A program made the translations under genes and the position numbers. The notes under the pieces were generated by a model, which saw only the letters and a program-made list of their open reading frames with translations, ran no database searches and had not been told where the DNA came from. Source: Bog-473 sp963809825 (lineage in GTDB: Bacteria; Actinomycetota; Acidimicrobiia; Acidimicrobiales; RAAP-2). From it: a stretch of DNA of 64,000 bases. Position 1 is the first letter of the stretch; the number at the start of each line of letters is the position of its first letter. The stretch lies in assembly GCA_963809825.1 (NCBI GenBank), contig CAWELJ010000002.1, positions 558,001 to 622,000 of the forward strand, in the 5' to 3' direction. This document shows positions 55,443 through 63,244 of this stretch, piece after piece.

Positions 55443-56240
55443 GTGCCGACCCCCGACCGCAGGCCGACTTCGTTCGAGAACCATCCCGGGGTGCGGGGGC
55501 GTCAGGCCGAGGCGAGGGAGCTGGCGAGCGTCGTGCGCCGCCTCATCCGGCTGTCGGTCAGCACGGCGCCGTCCCCTGCCGACACCGCCCGACTGACCGC
55601 CCAGCTGGCCGCCGTCGCCGACGAGCTCGAGGCGCACGTGCCCGACGTGCCGCTGCCCCGTTTCATCGCGCCCGACGAGGACCGCCCCGCCAGGGAGGGC
55701 GAGGTGCCGCTCGGAGGCGCCATGCCCTACGACGTCGTGGTGGGCCCGTTCAACCCCATCGCACCTCCCGTGGTGCTCGATTTCGACCCCCCGAAGGCCT
55801 TCGGCCGCGTCGTCTTCGACATCGCCTACGAGGGCGCACCGGGCTGCGTGCACGGTGCGATCCTGGCGGCGACCTTCGACATCATCCTCACGGCGGCGAA
55901 CGCGATCGAGGGCGCCGTCGGGCCCACCGTGAGCCTCGCCTTCCGCTTCCTGCGGCCCACACTGACCGACGTGGAGGCCGTCTTCGAGGGGTGGGTCACC
56001 GACGTGACCGATCGTCGCATCTTCAGCAAGGGCCGCATCGTCCAGGACGGGATCGTCACCGTCGAGGCGGAGGGGGAGTTCGCCATCTTCAACCAGGACC
56101 GGGTGCAGAGGATGGCCTCGAGCCGCCGGCGGACGTTCGACGCGCGCCTCCGCCGCCGCGACGGGGATTCGGGCACCGATGCCGCGGCAGATGCCGCACC
56201 CGTGGCCGAGGGTGACCCCGTCGTCCCGACCGGCGAGTAG
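55443..56240 (+). CDS. Hotdog-fold thioesterase-like protein
   Basis: A 265-residue protein: N-terminal helical region (1-80), then a PaaI-like hotdog domain ('FDIAYEGAPGCVHGAILAAT', 'VSLAFRFLRPTLTDVEAVFE') and a charged, disordered tail. The HG in 'CVHGAIL' corresponds to the thioesterase loop. Probably an acyl-CoA thioesterase or a non-catalytic relative. GTG start. It is followed after 11 bases by a second hotdog gene, so both may act on the same acyl-CoA pool. Confidence 0.78.
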   Translation: MPTPDRRPTSFENHPGVRGRQAEARELASVVRRLIRLSVSTAPSPADTARLTAQLAAVADELEAHVPDVPLPRFIAPDEDRPAREGEVPLGGAMPYDVVVGPFNPIAPPVVLDFDPPKAFGRVVFDIAYEGAPGCVHGAILAATFDIILTAANAIEGAVGPTVSLAFRFLRPTLTDVEAVFEGWVTDVTDRRIFSKGRIVQDGIVTVEAEGEFAIFNQDRVQRMASSRRRTFDARLRRRDGDSGTDAAADAAPVAEGDPVVPTGE

Positions 56241-56251
56241 GCGGACCCCCG

Positions 56252-56680
56252 GTGCGCCAGTCGCTGCAGCCCTCGAGGAACCCGGCCGACTACGTCTTCG
56301 TGCACCGGGTGCGCACCCGCTTCGCCGAGACCGACGCCATGGGGGTCATTCACCACGCGGCCTACCTGCCGTATCTCGAGGAGGCCCGGGTCGAGTACCT
56401 GCGCGCCATCGGGCATCCCTACGACGCGGTGCGCAGCGATGGCGTCGACGTGGCCGTGCTCGAGGTGGCGGTCCGGTACCGCAAGCCGCTGCACTTCGAC
56501 GACGAGGTGGACGTGTCGCTGTGGGTCGGTGCCGTGACGCGGACCACCTTCCAGATCGCCTACCTGGTGTCGGTGGGTGGTGAGCCCCGGGCGACGGCGG
56601 TGAGCGTGCACGGGTGTGTCGACGCCAAGGGACGGCCGAGGCGGCTCCCGGCCTGGGTGGGAGAGGAGCACGCCCGCTGA
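56252..56680 (+). CDS. YbgC-type acyl-CoA thioesterase (4HBT)
   Basis: A 142-residue protein with the 4-hydroxybenzoyl-CoA thioesterase opening 'RVRTRFAETDAMGVIHHAAY' (catalytic Asp) and 'FLEEARVEYLR'-like continuation 'YLEEARVEYLRAIGHPYDAV'. It hydrolyses short acyl-CoAs. GTG start. In an operon with the preceding hotdog gene; convergent with a TetR gene. Confidence 0.88.
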   Translation: MRQSLQPSRNPADYVFVHRVRTRFAETDAMGVIHHAAYLPYLEEARVEYLRAIGHPYDAVRSDGVDVAVLEVAVRYRKPLHFDDEVDVSLWVGAVTRTTFQIAYLVSVGGEPRATAVSVHGCVDAKGRPRRLPAWVGEEHAR

Positions 56681-56729
56681 GGGAGATGGATCGTTGGGAC
56701 GCCGGGAAGCCCGGTCGCGCCCGCGTGCC

Positions 56730-57314
56730 TCAGAGGCCGGACACGATCCTGGCGAAGGTCTCCGACATGGCCCGCTTCGCCGCCACCGGATCCTCGGCGC
56801 GAGCCACCACCATCCCGGCCTGCATGATCGCACCGACCAGGAGGTGGGACAGCGGCTCGACCGCGGTCTCGTCGATCTGCCCGTTCTGCGCCGCCACGGT
56901 GAGCACTGTCTTGATGGTGCCAAAGGCGTAGCGCTCGTCGAGCTCGTGCCAGGTGTCCCACCCGAGGACGGTGGGGCCGTCGAGCATGACGATGCGCTGG
57001 ACCTCGGGGTTCACGCACTGGTCGAGGAAAGCGTCGAACCCGAGCTCGAGGATGCGCAGCGGGTCGGTCTCGCCGCTGCCGGAGGCGGCGGCGAGGATCT
57101 GCGCCGTCAGGTCGTCCTCCACCGCCTCGAACGCGGCGCGGAAGAGGTCGGTCTTCGACGCGAAGTGGTGGTACAGCGCCCCCCGGCTGACGGCGGCCTC
57201 ACCGAGGATCTCCTCGGTCGACGTCGCGGCGAAGCCCCGCTCCGCGAAGAGGCGCCGGGCCGTCGCGACGAGCCTCCCCCTGGTTGCTTCGGTCCGTTCT
57301 GCCTGCGTGGGCAC
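56730..57314 (-). CDS. TetR-family transcriptional regulator
   Basis: A 194-residue protein. The N-terminal HTH 'RLFAERGFAATSTEEILGEA' and 'VSRGALYHHFASKTDLF' (about 18-55) are standard TetR; the rest is the helical ligand domain. GTG start 57314. It is divergent from a hydrolase gene across 55 bases that hold a perfect palindrome inside the hydrolase promoter, so it probably represses that gene and itself. Confidence 0.92.
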   Translation of the reverse strand: MPTQAERTEATRGRLVATARRLFAERGFAATSTEEILGEAAVSRGALYHHFASKTDLFRAAFEAVEDDLTAQILAAASGSGETDPLRILELGFDAFLDQCVNPEVQRIVMLDGPTVLGWDTWHELDERYAFGTIKTVLTVAAQNGQIDETAVEPLSHLLVGAIMQAGMVVARAEDPVAAKRAMSETFARIVSGL

Positions 57315-57333
57315 GTCGGGATCCTACTCCCTC

Positions 57334-57362
57334 TTTACAAACAGACAGTTGGTTTGTATAGT
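57334..57362 (+). promoter_or_regulatory. Sigma-70 promoter with built-in TetR operator
   Basis: TTTACA (57334-57339) and TATAGT (57357-57362) are separated by exactly 17 bases. A perfect inverted repeat TACAAAC-N9-GTTTGTA (57336-57342 and 57352-57358) spans the spacer. Bound repressor would block RNA polymerase. The hydrolase ATG at 57370 is only seven bases after the -10, so the mRNA should be leaderless. Confidence 0.75.
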
Positions 57363-57369
57363 GCAACCC

Positions 57370-58281
57370 ATGAACCCCACCACCCCCACACCCACCACCC
57401 ACGCTCCGGACGTCCCGGCCACCCTGTTGCCGCGCACGACCGTCCGCCTCGGCCGCGGCGACGTCGCCTACGTCGACCACGGCGATCGGGACCTGCCCTG
57501 CGCGCTGTTCGTGCACGGCGTCCTCGTCAACGCGGACCTGTGGCGCAACGCCATCTGGGACGTGGCGGACGTCCGCCGCTGCATCGCCCCGGACCTGCCC
57601 GCCCACGGCGCCACGCCCGGCAGGGGAGAGGGTGCCGCGGCCGACCTCTCCCTCGAGGGCCTCGCCGCGCTGCTGGACGAGCTGTGCGACCGGCTCGGTC
57701 TCGACCAGGTCGACGTCGTGGCCAACGACACCGGCGGCGCGGTGGCGCAGGTCTTCTGCGCCCGCTTCCCGCACCGGACCCGCACGCTGACGCTCACCAA
57801 CTGCGACGTGCACGACAACTTCCCCCCCGAGCCCTTCAAGCCGTTCGTCGCGCTGGCTGAGTCGGGGGAGTTCGGCCCGATGGTGGCCACCATGGCGGGC
57901 GACCTGTCGCTGGCCCGCTCCGAGGTCGGGTTCGCCCAGGGGTACGCGCACCCCGAGGCGCTGCCCGACCAGCTCCTCGTCAGCTACCTCGGGCCGTTCG
58001 TGGCCGACCAGGGCAAGGCTCTCGAGCGCTTCCTCACCGCCTCGACGGCGGCCGAGCTCATCGCGGTCGAGCCGCTCCTCGCCGAACTCCACGCCCCGGC
58101 CCAGGTCGCGTGGGGGACCGCCGACGTCTTCTTCGAGCCGGCGTGGGCCGAGCGCCTGCGGGACATGATCCCAAGTGTGGAGCGGGTCACCCTCGTGCCC
58201 GACGCCATGCTGTTCTGGCCCGATGAGCGGGCAGCCGACCTCGTCCCCCTGCTCCGGGACTTCTGGGAGGCGCACGCCTGA
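57370..58281 (+). CDS. Alpha/beta hydrolase with Asp nucleophile (dehalogenase/epoxide-hydrolase-like)
   Basis: A 303-residue protein. The oxyanion segment is 'ALFVHGVLVNADLWRN'. The nucleophile elbow reads 'VVANDTGGAVAQVF', with Asp where esterases have Ser, as in haloalkane dehalogenases and epoxide hydrolases. A late His is not obvious from the motif: the C-terminus is 'LVPDAMLFWPDERAADLV'. ATG 57370 is just after a strong promoter with no room for a ribosome site, so translation is probably leaderless. Controlled by the divergent TetR protein. Substrate unknown. Confidence 0.83.
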   Translation: MNPTTPTPTTHAPDVPATLLPRTTVRLGRGDVAYVDHGDRDLPCALFVHGVLVNADLWRNAIWDVADVRRCIAPDLPAHGATPGRGEGAAADLSLEGLAALLDELCDRLGLDQVDVVANDTGGAVAQVFCARFPHRTRTLTLTNCDVHDNFPPEPFKPFVALAESGEFGPMVATMAGDLSLARSEVGFAQGYAHPEALPDQLLVSYLGPFVADQGKALERFLTASTAAELIAVEPLLAELHAPAQVAWGTADVFFEPAWAERLRDMIPSVERVTLVPDAMLFWPDERAADLVPLLRDFWEAHA

Positions 58282-58321
58282 TCCGCCGCCGCGGCGGCGG
58301 GCCGCCGATGAATTCGGGGGC

Positions 58322-58327
58322 TTGACA
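58322..58327 (+). promoter_or_regulatory. -35 box of the arsR-type gene
   Basis: A perfect TTGACA lies 16 bases before the 58343-58358 palindrome. Matching -10 candidates (TATAAC at 58342) give a short spacing of 14, so the exact promoter is unsettled. Confidence 0.45.
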
Positions 58328-58342
58328 CCGTTCCTGATTCAT

Positions 58343-58358
58343 ATAACCATATGGTTAT
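58343..58358. promoter_or_regulatory. ArsR-type operator, perfect 16-bp palindrome
   Basis: ATAACCATATGGTTAT is identical on both strands and matches the ATAACC-N4-GGTTAT type bound by small ArsR repressors that accompany SRPBCC genes (family knowledge). It overlaps the first possible start codons of the regulator gene, so the bound protein would block transcription of its own operon. Confidence 0.7.
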
Positions 58359-58782
58359 GCCAATGACGGCCACCGCAGAGCTCAGCCAGCGGGAGCTGGA
58401 CCGGGCCTTCGGCGCGCTGGCCGACCCCACCCGGCGGGCGATCCTGGCCCGGCTGAGCGCCGGCGACGCCGGCGTGCTCGATGTGGCCGAGCCCTTCCCG
58501 ATGAGCCAGCCCGCCATCACGAAGCACCTGCGGGTGCTCGAAGACGCCGGCCTCATCTCCCGGCGCCGCGAGGCGCGCCGGCGCATGTGCCACCTCGAGC
58601 CACAGCGGCTCAAGCAGCTGTCGGACTGGGTCGGCTCGTACCGCGAGTTCTGGGAGGAGAGCTTCGAGCGACTCGACGAGCTGCTCGAAGACCTGCAGGG
58701 CCCCGACGCCGCCGCGTCCGGTTCCGGGGGACAGAGGTCAAGACGACAGCGGACATCAACACGAGAAGGAGAAGGAACGTGA
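58357..58782 (+). CDS. ArsR-family regulator paired with SRPBCC protein
   Basis: About 141 residues with the ArsR winged helix: 'RAFGALADPTRRAILARLSA', recognition helix 'MSQPAITKHLRVLEDAGLIS', wing 'RRREARRRMCHLEPQRLKQL' and 'WVGSYREFWEESFERLDELL', the C-terminal helix of the SRPBCC-linked subfamily. No metal-binding Cys pair, so it probably senses something other than metals. Starts at 58351, 58357 or 58363 are all possible; the first lies inside the operator. The stop overlaps the next start (GTGA). Confidence 0.88.
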   Translation: MPMTATAELSQRELDRAFGALADPTRRAILARLSAGDAGVLDVAEPFPMSQPAITKHLRVLEDAGLISRRREARRRMCHLEPQRLKQLSDWVGSYREFWEESFERLDELLEDLQGPDAAASGSGGQRSRRQRTSTREGEGT

Positions 58783-59267
58783 CCATGACCACTCCCGAGA
58801 CGGAGATCACCACGCCGGCCGGGGAGCCGGTCATCGAGGTTCGCCGCTTCTTGCAGGCACCACCGGAGCTCGTGTACCGCGCCCTGACCGAATGCGAGTT
58901 CCTCAGCCGCTGGTGGGGCCCACGGCGCCTCGAGATCGTCGCGTGCGACAGCGACCCGCGCGTCGGCGGCACGTGGCGCATCGTGCAACGGGCCCCGGAC
59001 GGGATGGAGTTCGCCTTCCACGGCGAGTTCCGCGAGCTCGAGCCGCCCCACCGCCGGGTGGCCACGTTCGTCTTCGAGGGCGCCCCCGAGCATGAGGCCG
59101 TCGAGACGCTCGTGCTCGAGGCGTTCGAGGGCGGCACCATGCTCACGCAGTCGACGCGGCACGACTCGGTCGAGGCCAGGGACATGCACGTCGCCGCCGG
59201 CATGGAGGGCGGGATCATCGAGTCCTTCGAGCGCCTCGACGAGGTCCTGGACTCGACGCCGGCCTGA
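58779..59267 (+). CDS. SRPBCC/AHSA1-like protein
   Basis: A 162-residue START-like protein: 'VIEVRRFLQAPPELVYRALT', 'LSRWWGPRRLEIVACDSDPR' and the end 'MEGGIIESFERLDEVLDS'. GTG 58779 overlaps the arsR stop by four bases and has GAGAAGGA upstream; ATG 58785 is an alternative. It belongs to the common ArsR-SRPBCC two-gene module in which the small protein probably binds a hydrophobic ligand. Function unknown. Confidence 0.9.
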   Translation: MTMTTPETEITTPAGEPVIEVRRFLQAPPELVYRALTECEFLSRWWGPRRLEIVACDSDPRVGGTWRIVQRAPDGMEFAFHGEFRELEPPHRRVATFVFEGAPEHEAVETLVLEAFEGGTMLTQSTRHDSVEARDMHVAAGMEGGIIESFERLDEVLDSTPA

Positions 59268-59272
59268 GGGCG

Positions 59273-59625
59273 ATGACGGGCGTCCTGACGCAGCAGAACC
59301 TCGACTTCTACGGCGCCGGGGACATCGCCTGGTGCTCCGTCCTCGAGCAGTTCGAGGCCGGGATGGCCGAGCGGTTCTGGCTGGCCACCGTCCGGCCCGA
59401 CGGTCACCCGCACCTTGTCGGCATCGGCGCCCGCGGGGTCGACGGAGCGGTGTGGCCCGGGCGTGGGCTGCGACGGGCTGACCCGCCCGTGCCCGCGGCG
59501 CGGCCCTCGAGGCGGACTACAGCGCGCCCAGCGCGGGGCCGCCGCCGTGGGACCTGTGGGTGATGGCGCCCCGGGCGGCCGTCGCCGTGGGTGCGGCCGG
59601 GGCCATGCGCTGGCACCTCGGTTGA
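59273..59625 (+). pseudogene. Internally deleted pyridoxamine-phosphate-oxidase-like gene
   Basis: The first 65 codons ('GMAERFWLATVRPDGHPHLV') match the PNPOx-like FMN-binding split barrel. A second frame from about 59482 to TGA 59625 gives its C-terminus: 'ADYSAPSAGPPPWDLWVMAP' and 'AMRWHLG'. Members have about 140-160 residues; here the middle third (about 30-45 codons) is missing and the two ends are out of frame. Unlike single-base errors elsewhere, this looks like a real deletion. It follows the SRPBCC gene by five bases. Confidence 0.7.
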
Positions 59626-59626
59626 G

Positions 59627-60145
59627 TCAGGCGGGATGGCCCGCCTCGAGCGGCGGGGCGCCGCGGTAGGTGAGGATGCCGGACCGGCCACCCGCCACCG
59701 CGCGGACGGCCCGCATCAGGAATGCCTCGTGGTCGCCCACGGAGAAGTGGCCGCGGACCTCGCCCTCCATGCTCACCGTCGTGTCGACGAGCAGGGGCGC
59801 CCCGGTGGAGCCGAGCCGCCAGTCGACCGCGGCGAACTTGTCCACCAGGTCCCCGGTCTCCTCGCCGAAGAGACGGGCCAGATCCACCTGATCCACTCCC
59901 AGGAGATGGAGTCCCATCCCGGACGAGCGCTCGGCGACATCCAGCGAGTGGTTCGCCTTCGAGATGCACACGAGGAAGTTCGGCGGGGCGATGCTGCACT
60001 GCGTGACGAAGCCGGCCAGGCAGCCGCTCATCTCGCCCGCCGGTGACCGGACCGTGACGACGTAGAGCGGGTAGTCGACGCGATCGAGGAAGGCCGAGAG
60101 GTCGTCCGCCGAACCGTGCGCCCGCTGCGCCGCATCGAACCCCAC
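59627..60145 (-). CDS. Flavin reductase-like (split-barrel FMN) protein
   Basis: A 172-residue protein with 'YVVTVRSPAGEMSGCLAGFV', 'FLVCISKANHSLDVAERSSG' and 'FSVGDHEAFLMRAVRAVAGG', the pattern of flavin reductase (FlaRed/HpaC) domains. GTG 60145 is chosen for GGAGGG just upstream. Such proteins supply reduced flavin to monooxygenases or serve as stand-alone reductases. Its stop abuts the convergent PNPOx remnant. It is divergent from the MFS gene. Confidence 0.82.
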   Translation of the reverse strand: MGFDAAQRAHGSADDLSAFLDRVDYPLYVVTVRSPAGEMSGCLAGFVTQCSIAPPNFLVCISKANHSLDVAERSSGMGLHLLGVDQVDLARLFGEETGDLVDKFAAVDWRLGSTGAPLLVDTTVSMEGEVRGHFSVGDHEAFLMRAVRAVAGGRSGILTYRGAPPLEAGHPA

Positions 60146-60281
60146 GCCGGCCCTCCAGGCCTTGAACCGAGCACACCGAGTACGTCCGAGGGGTGCCGCC
60201 TTCGGGCACACTCGCTCGCAACCGCGCCCGGTGGCACCCCGCGGGGTTCCTCTACCCGCCCGCCGGGTAGGTAAAACTCCC

Positions 60282-61955
60282 GTGAGTGCGGTGCGAGACC
60301 GAGCAGCCCGGAGCCCGATCGCGGGCGGACGGGCCGTGCTGACCGGCAGCGCGCAGGGCCAAGGCGTCGCCGGGGCGCCGTCCGGGTTGGAGATCAAGAA
60401 GGGCGGACTGGGATCGCCGGCCCAGGCGGTCGCCTTGGCGACCCTTTGCGCGGTCCTCTTCCTCACCTTCCTCGACAACACCATCGTCAGCGTCGGGCTG
60501 GCGAACATCCAGAGTGATCTCCACGCGGGCGTCACCTCCCTGCAATGGGTGGTCAACGGCTACGCCCTGACCTTCGCCAGCTTCATGCTGGCGGCCGGGA
60601 TGCTGGGCGACATCCTCGGTCGCAAGCGCATCATGCTCGCCGGGGTCGCGATCTTCTGTGGGGGGTCGGTGGTGTGCGCGCTGGCGACAAATGTCGATCT
60701 CCTCATCGCGGGTCGCGTCATCATGGGCGTCGGTGCCGCGGCCAGCGAGCCCGGCACCCTCTCCATCATCCGGCACGTGTACCCCGACCGGGAGACCCGT
60801 GCCGACGCATTGGGCGTGTGGGCCGCCGTGTCCGGCCTCGCCCTGGCTCTCGGACCGGTCGTCGCCGGCGCACTGGTGGGGTTCTCGAGCTGGCGCGCCA
60901 TCTTCTGGTTCAACCTGGGGTTCGGCATCGTGGCGTTCGCCCTGGCCGTCGCCTTCGTGCCCGAGTCGGCCGACCGGCAGGGCCGCCGGATCGACTACAC
61001 CGGGTTCTTCTTCGGTGCCGCGTTCTTGGCCTGCCTGTCCTTCGGGGTGATCCAGGGGGAGGAGTGGGGCTACACCGCCCCCTCCATCGTGGCGCTCTTC
61101 GTCATGTGCGCCCTGTCGGGCGTCGCCTTCGTCGTCACCGAACACAAGGTGAAGAGCCCCATGCTCGACCTGAAGCTGTTCCGCCGCCCGCCCTTCGCCG
61201 GATCGAACTTCGTCGCCTTCGTCGCCTACTTCGGCACGTTCTCCATCTTCTTCTTCACTGCGTTGTACCTCCAGGTCGTCGTCAACGTGTCGGCTTACCA
61301 GGCCGCCATCGACTTCCTCCCGATGGCGGCCGGGCTGATCCTCGTCTCGGCACTCACCGGGCCCTTCGTGGCACGGGTGGGCGCACGGGTACCGATGACC
61401 GTAGGCTGCCTTTTGGCGGGCGGCGGGATCCTCCTGGCCGCGGCCGTGCTCGGGCCACACGTCACGTTCTCGACCCTCGGATGGGTCCTTCCCATCGCGG
61501 GCATCGGTCTCGGCATGCTGCTGGTGCCGGTCACGTCCGTCCCGCTCTCGGTGGTGCCGCCCGAGCGCTCGGGCATGGCCGCGTCGGCCACCAACACGAG
61601 TAGGGAGATGGGCGCGGTCTTTGGGGTCGCCATCCTCGGGTCGATCGTCAACGCCAAGCTCACCGGTGATCTGGCGGCGCGGCTCAAGGAGATCGGCATC
61701 CCCCCCAACTTCCAGAGCCTCGTCATCCATGCCGTCCAGACGGGCGGGACGAGCGGTGGCGCCGCCGGCAGCGCGGAGCACTCGAAGAACGCCGCCGTCG
61801 CCCGCATCGCGACCAAGGTCGTCAATGCCGCCTATGACGCCTTCGGCTCGGGACTGCACGAGGCACTCGTGCTCTCCGGCTGCCTCATCCTCGCCGGCGC
61901 GGTGGTGGCGGTCTGCACCATCCATGGGCGGCCCCATCAGTCGCTCGGGGCCTAG
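60282..61955 (+). CDS. MFS exporter, DHA2 (EmrB/QacA) family
   Basis: A 557-residue protein with about 14 transmembrane segments. 'FLDNTIVSVGLANIQSDLHA' (motif D1), 'LGDILGRKRIMLAGVAIF' (motif A) and 'GALVGFSSWRAIFWFNLGFG' (motif C region) are present. DHA2 members export drugs, dyes or lipids using the proton gradient. GTG 60282 is the most likely start; GTG 60339 is an alternative. The first 45 residues are hydrophilic. No regulator is adjacent. Confidence 0.92.
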   Translation: MSAVRDRAARSPIAGGRAVLTGSAQGQGVAGAPSGLEIKKGGLGSPAQAVALATLCAVLFLTFLDNTIVSVGLANIQSDLHAGVTSLQWVVNGYALTFASFMLAAGMLGDILGRKRIMLAGVAIFCGGSVVCALATNVDLLIAGRVIMGVGAAASEPGTLSIIRHVYPDRETRADALGVWAAVSGLALALGPVVAGALVGFSSWRAIFWFNLGFGIVAFALAVAFVPESADRQGRRIDYTGFFFGAAFLACLSFGVIQGEEWGYTAPSIVALFVMCALSGVAFVVTEHKVKSPMLDLKLFRRPPFAGSNFVAFVAYFGTFSIFFFTALYLQVVVNVSAYQAAIDFLPMAAGLILVSALTGPFVARVGARVPMTVGCLLAGGGILLAAAVLGPHVTFSTLGWVLPIAGIGLGMLLVPVTSVPLSVVPPERSGMAASATNTSREMGAVFGVAILGSIVNAKLTGDLAARLKEIGIPPNFQSLVIHAVQTGGTSGGAAGSAEHSKNAAVARIATKVVNAAYDAFGSGLHEALVLSGCLILAGAVVAVCTIHGRPHQSLGA

Positions 61956-61984
61956 CGACGGGGCCCCGGCCTACGGCCGCACGG

Positions 61985-62275
61985 TCAACCCGCCCCGCGG
62001 CGGCTCTCGAGCGTTGGCCGGATCTCCTCGAGCAGATCGCGCACGATCTCGTGCTGGAGGCGCAGGAACGCCAGCGCCTCGTCGACCTGCTGTCGCAGGG
62101 CCGCCACGTCCGTGCCCGTCTGGGTGACGAAGTGCTCCAAGTCGTCGATGCGCGCGAGGACCCGGCCGAGCTCGGTCTCGACCGTGTCGAACCGGCGGTC
62201 CGTCGCGCCGGCGACCAGCCGCTGTGCCGGCGTGGTGAGCGCCGACCGGAGGGAGGGGCGGCTGTTCTCGACCAT
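61985..62275 (-). CDS. Small coiled-coil protein of unknown function
   Basis: A 96-residue, mostly helical protein: 'FDTVETELGRVLARIDDLEH' and 'VAALRQQVDEALAFLRLQHE' have clear heptad hydrophobic spacing. No membrane or signal segment. It is downstream of the fucose synthase gene on the same strand, 27 bases away, and may be part of that glycan operon. No family recognised. Confidence 0.65.
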   Translation of the reverse strand: MVENSRPSLRSALTTPAQRLVAGATDRRFDTVETELGRVLARIDDLEHFVTQTGTDVAALRQQVDEALAFLRLQHEIVRDLLEEIRPTLESRRGAG

Positions 62276-62302
62276 GATCCGCCCAGGTTAGGACGCGCGG
62301 CG

Positions 62303-63244
62303 TCAGGACCCGGAGCTGAGCTGGTCGCGATACCAGGCGATCGTCTCGGCCAACCCTTCGTCGAAGCCGGTACGAGCCTCGAAGCCGAACAGCTCGCGGG
62401 CGCGGCTGGTGTCGAGGCGGCGGCTCGGTTGCCCATTCGGCTTCGTGGCGTCCCACAAGATGGTGCCCCTGTACCCCACGAGGGCGGCGACCTTTTCGGC
62501 CAGGTCGCGAATGGATATCTCGGATCCCGATCCCACGTTCACGGGGTCGCCGCCGTCGTAGCGCTCCAGCGCCAGCCGGAAGGCCTCGGCGGCGTCGCGG
62601 ACGTGAATGAATTCGCGGGTGGCGCTGCCGTCCCCCCAGAGGACGACCTCCGGCGACCCGCCGCGCTCCGCTTCCACGAAGCGCCGGATCATGGCCGGGA
62701 TCACATGACTCGTCGCGAGGTCGAAGTTGTCCCCTGGGCCATAGAGGTTGACCACGAGGAGATGGACGGCGTTCATTCCGTACTGTTCGCGGTACGCCTG
62801 GGACTGGACCAGCAGCATCTTCTTGGCGAGGCCGTAGGGGGCGTTGGTCTCCTCGGGGTAGCCACTCCACAGGTCCTCCTCACGGAACGGGACCTTCGTG
62901 TACTTCGGGTAGGAGCACACCGTCCCCGCGACGACCACCTTGCCGACTCCGTGCGTGCGGCACGCCTCGAGGAGCTCGATGCCCATGATCGCGTTCTCGT
63001 AGAAGAACGACCCCGGTTCGGCGCGGTTTGCGCCGATACCGCCGGTTACCGCCGCGAGGTGCACCACCGCGTCGGGCGTCGTCGCGTCGAGGAGTCGGTC
63101 GATCTCCGGCCGTGATCGGAGGTCGCAGTCGGAGCTGCCGACTCCCGTGACGTTCGCCGACGCCGTTGCGAGCTCGCGTACTACGTTCCGCCCGAGGAAC
63201 CCCGTGCCCCCGGCCACGAGAACCCCGGCGCCGGTCAGCTCCAT
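62303..63244 (-). CDS. fcl: GDP-L-fucose synthase-like NAD-dependent epimerase
   Basis: A 313-residue extended SDR. NAD motif 'VLVAGGTGFLGRNVVRELA', catalytic Tyr-x3-Lys in 'NAPYGLAKKMLLVQ', and 'TVCSYPKYTKVPFREEDLWS' as in GDP-fucose synthase, which converts GDP-4-keto-6-deoxymannose to GDP-fucose. 'VNLYGPGDNFDLATSHVIPA' supports this branch. Its ATG shares one base with the stop of the fucosyltransferase upstream, a strong functional link. The partner gmd is not in the window. Confidence 0.9.
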   Translation of the reverse strand: MELTGAGVLVAGGTGFLGRNVVRELATASANVTGVGSSDCDLRSRPEIDRLLDATTPDAVVHLAAVTGGIGANRAEPGSFFYENAIMGIELLEACRTHGVGKVVVAGTVCSYPKYTKVPFREEDLWSGYPEETNAPYGLAKKMLLVQSQAYREQYGMNAVHLLVVNLYGPGDNFDLATSHVIPAMIRRFVEAERGGSPEVVLWGDGSATREFIHVRDAAEAFRLALERYDGGDPVNVGSGSEISIRDLAEKVAALVGYRGTILWDATKPNGQPSRRLDTSRARELFGFEARTGFDEGLAETIAWYRDQLSSGS

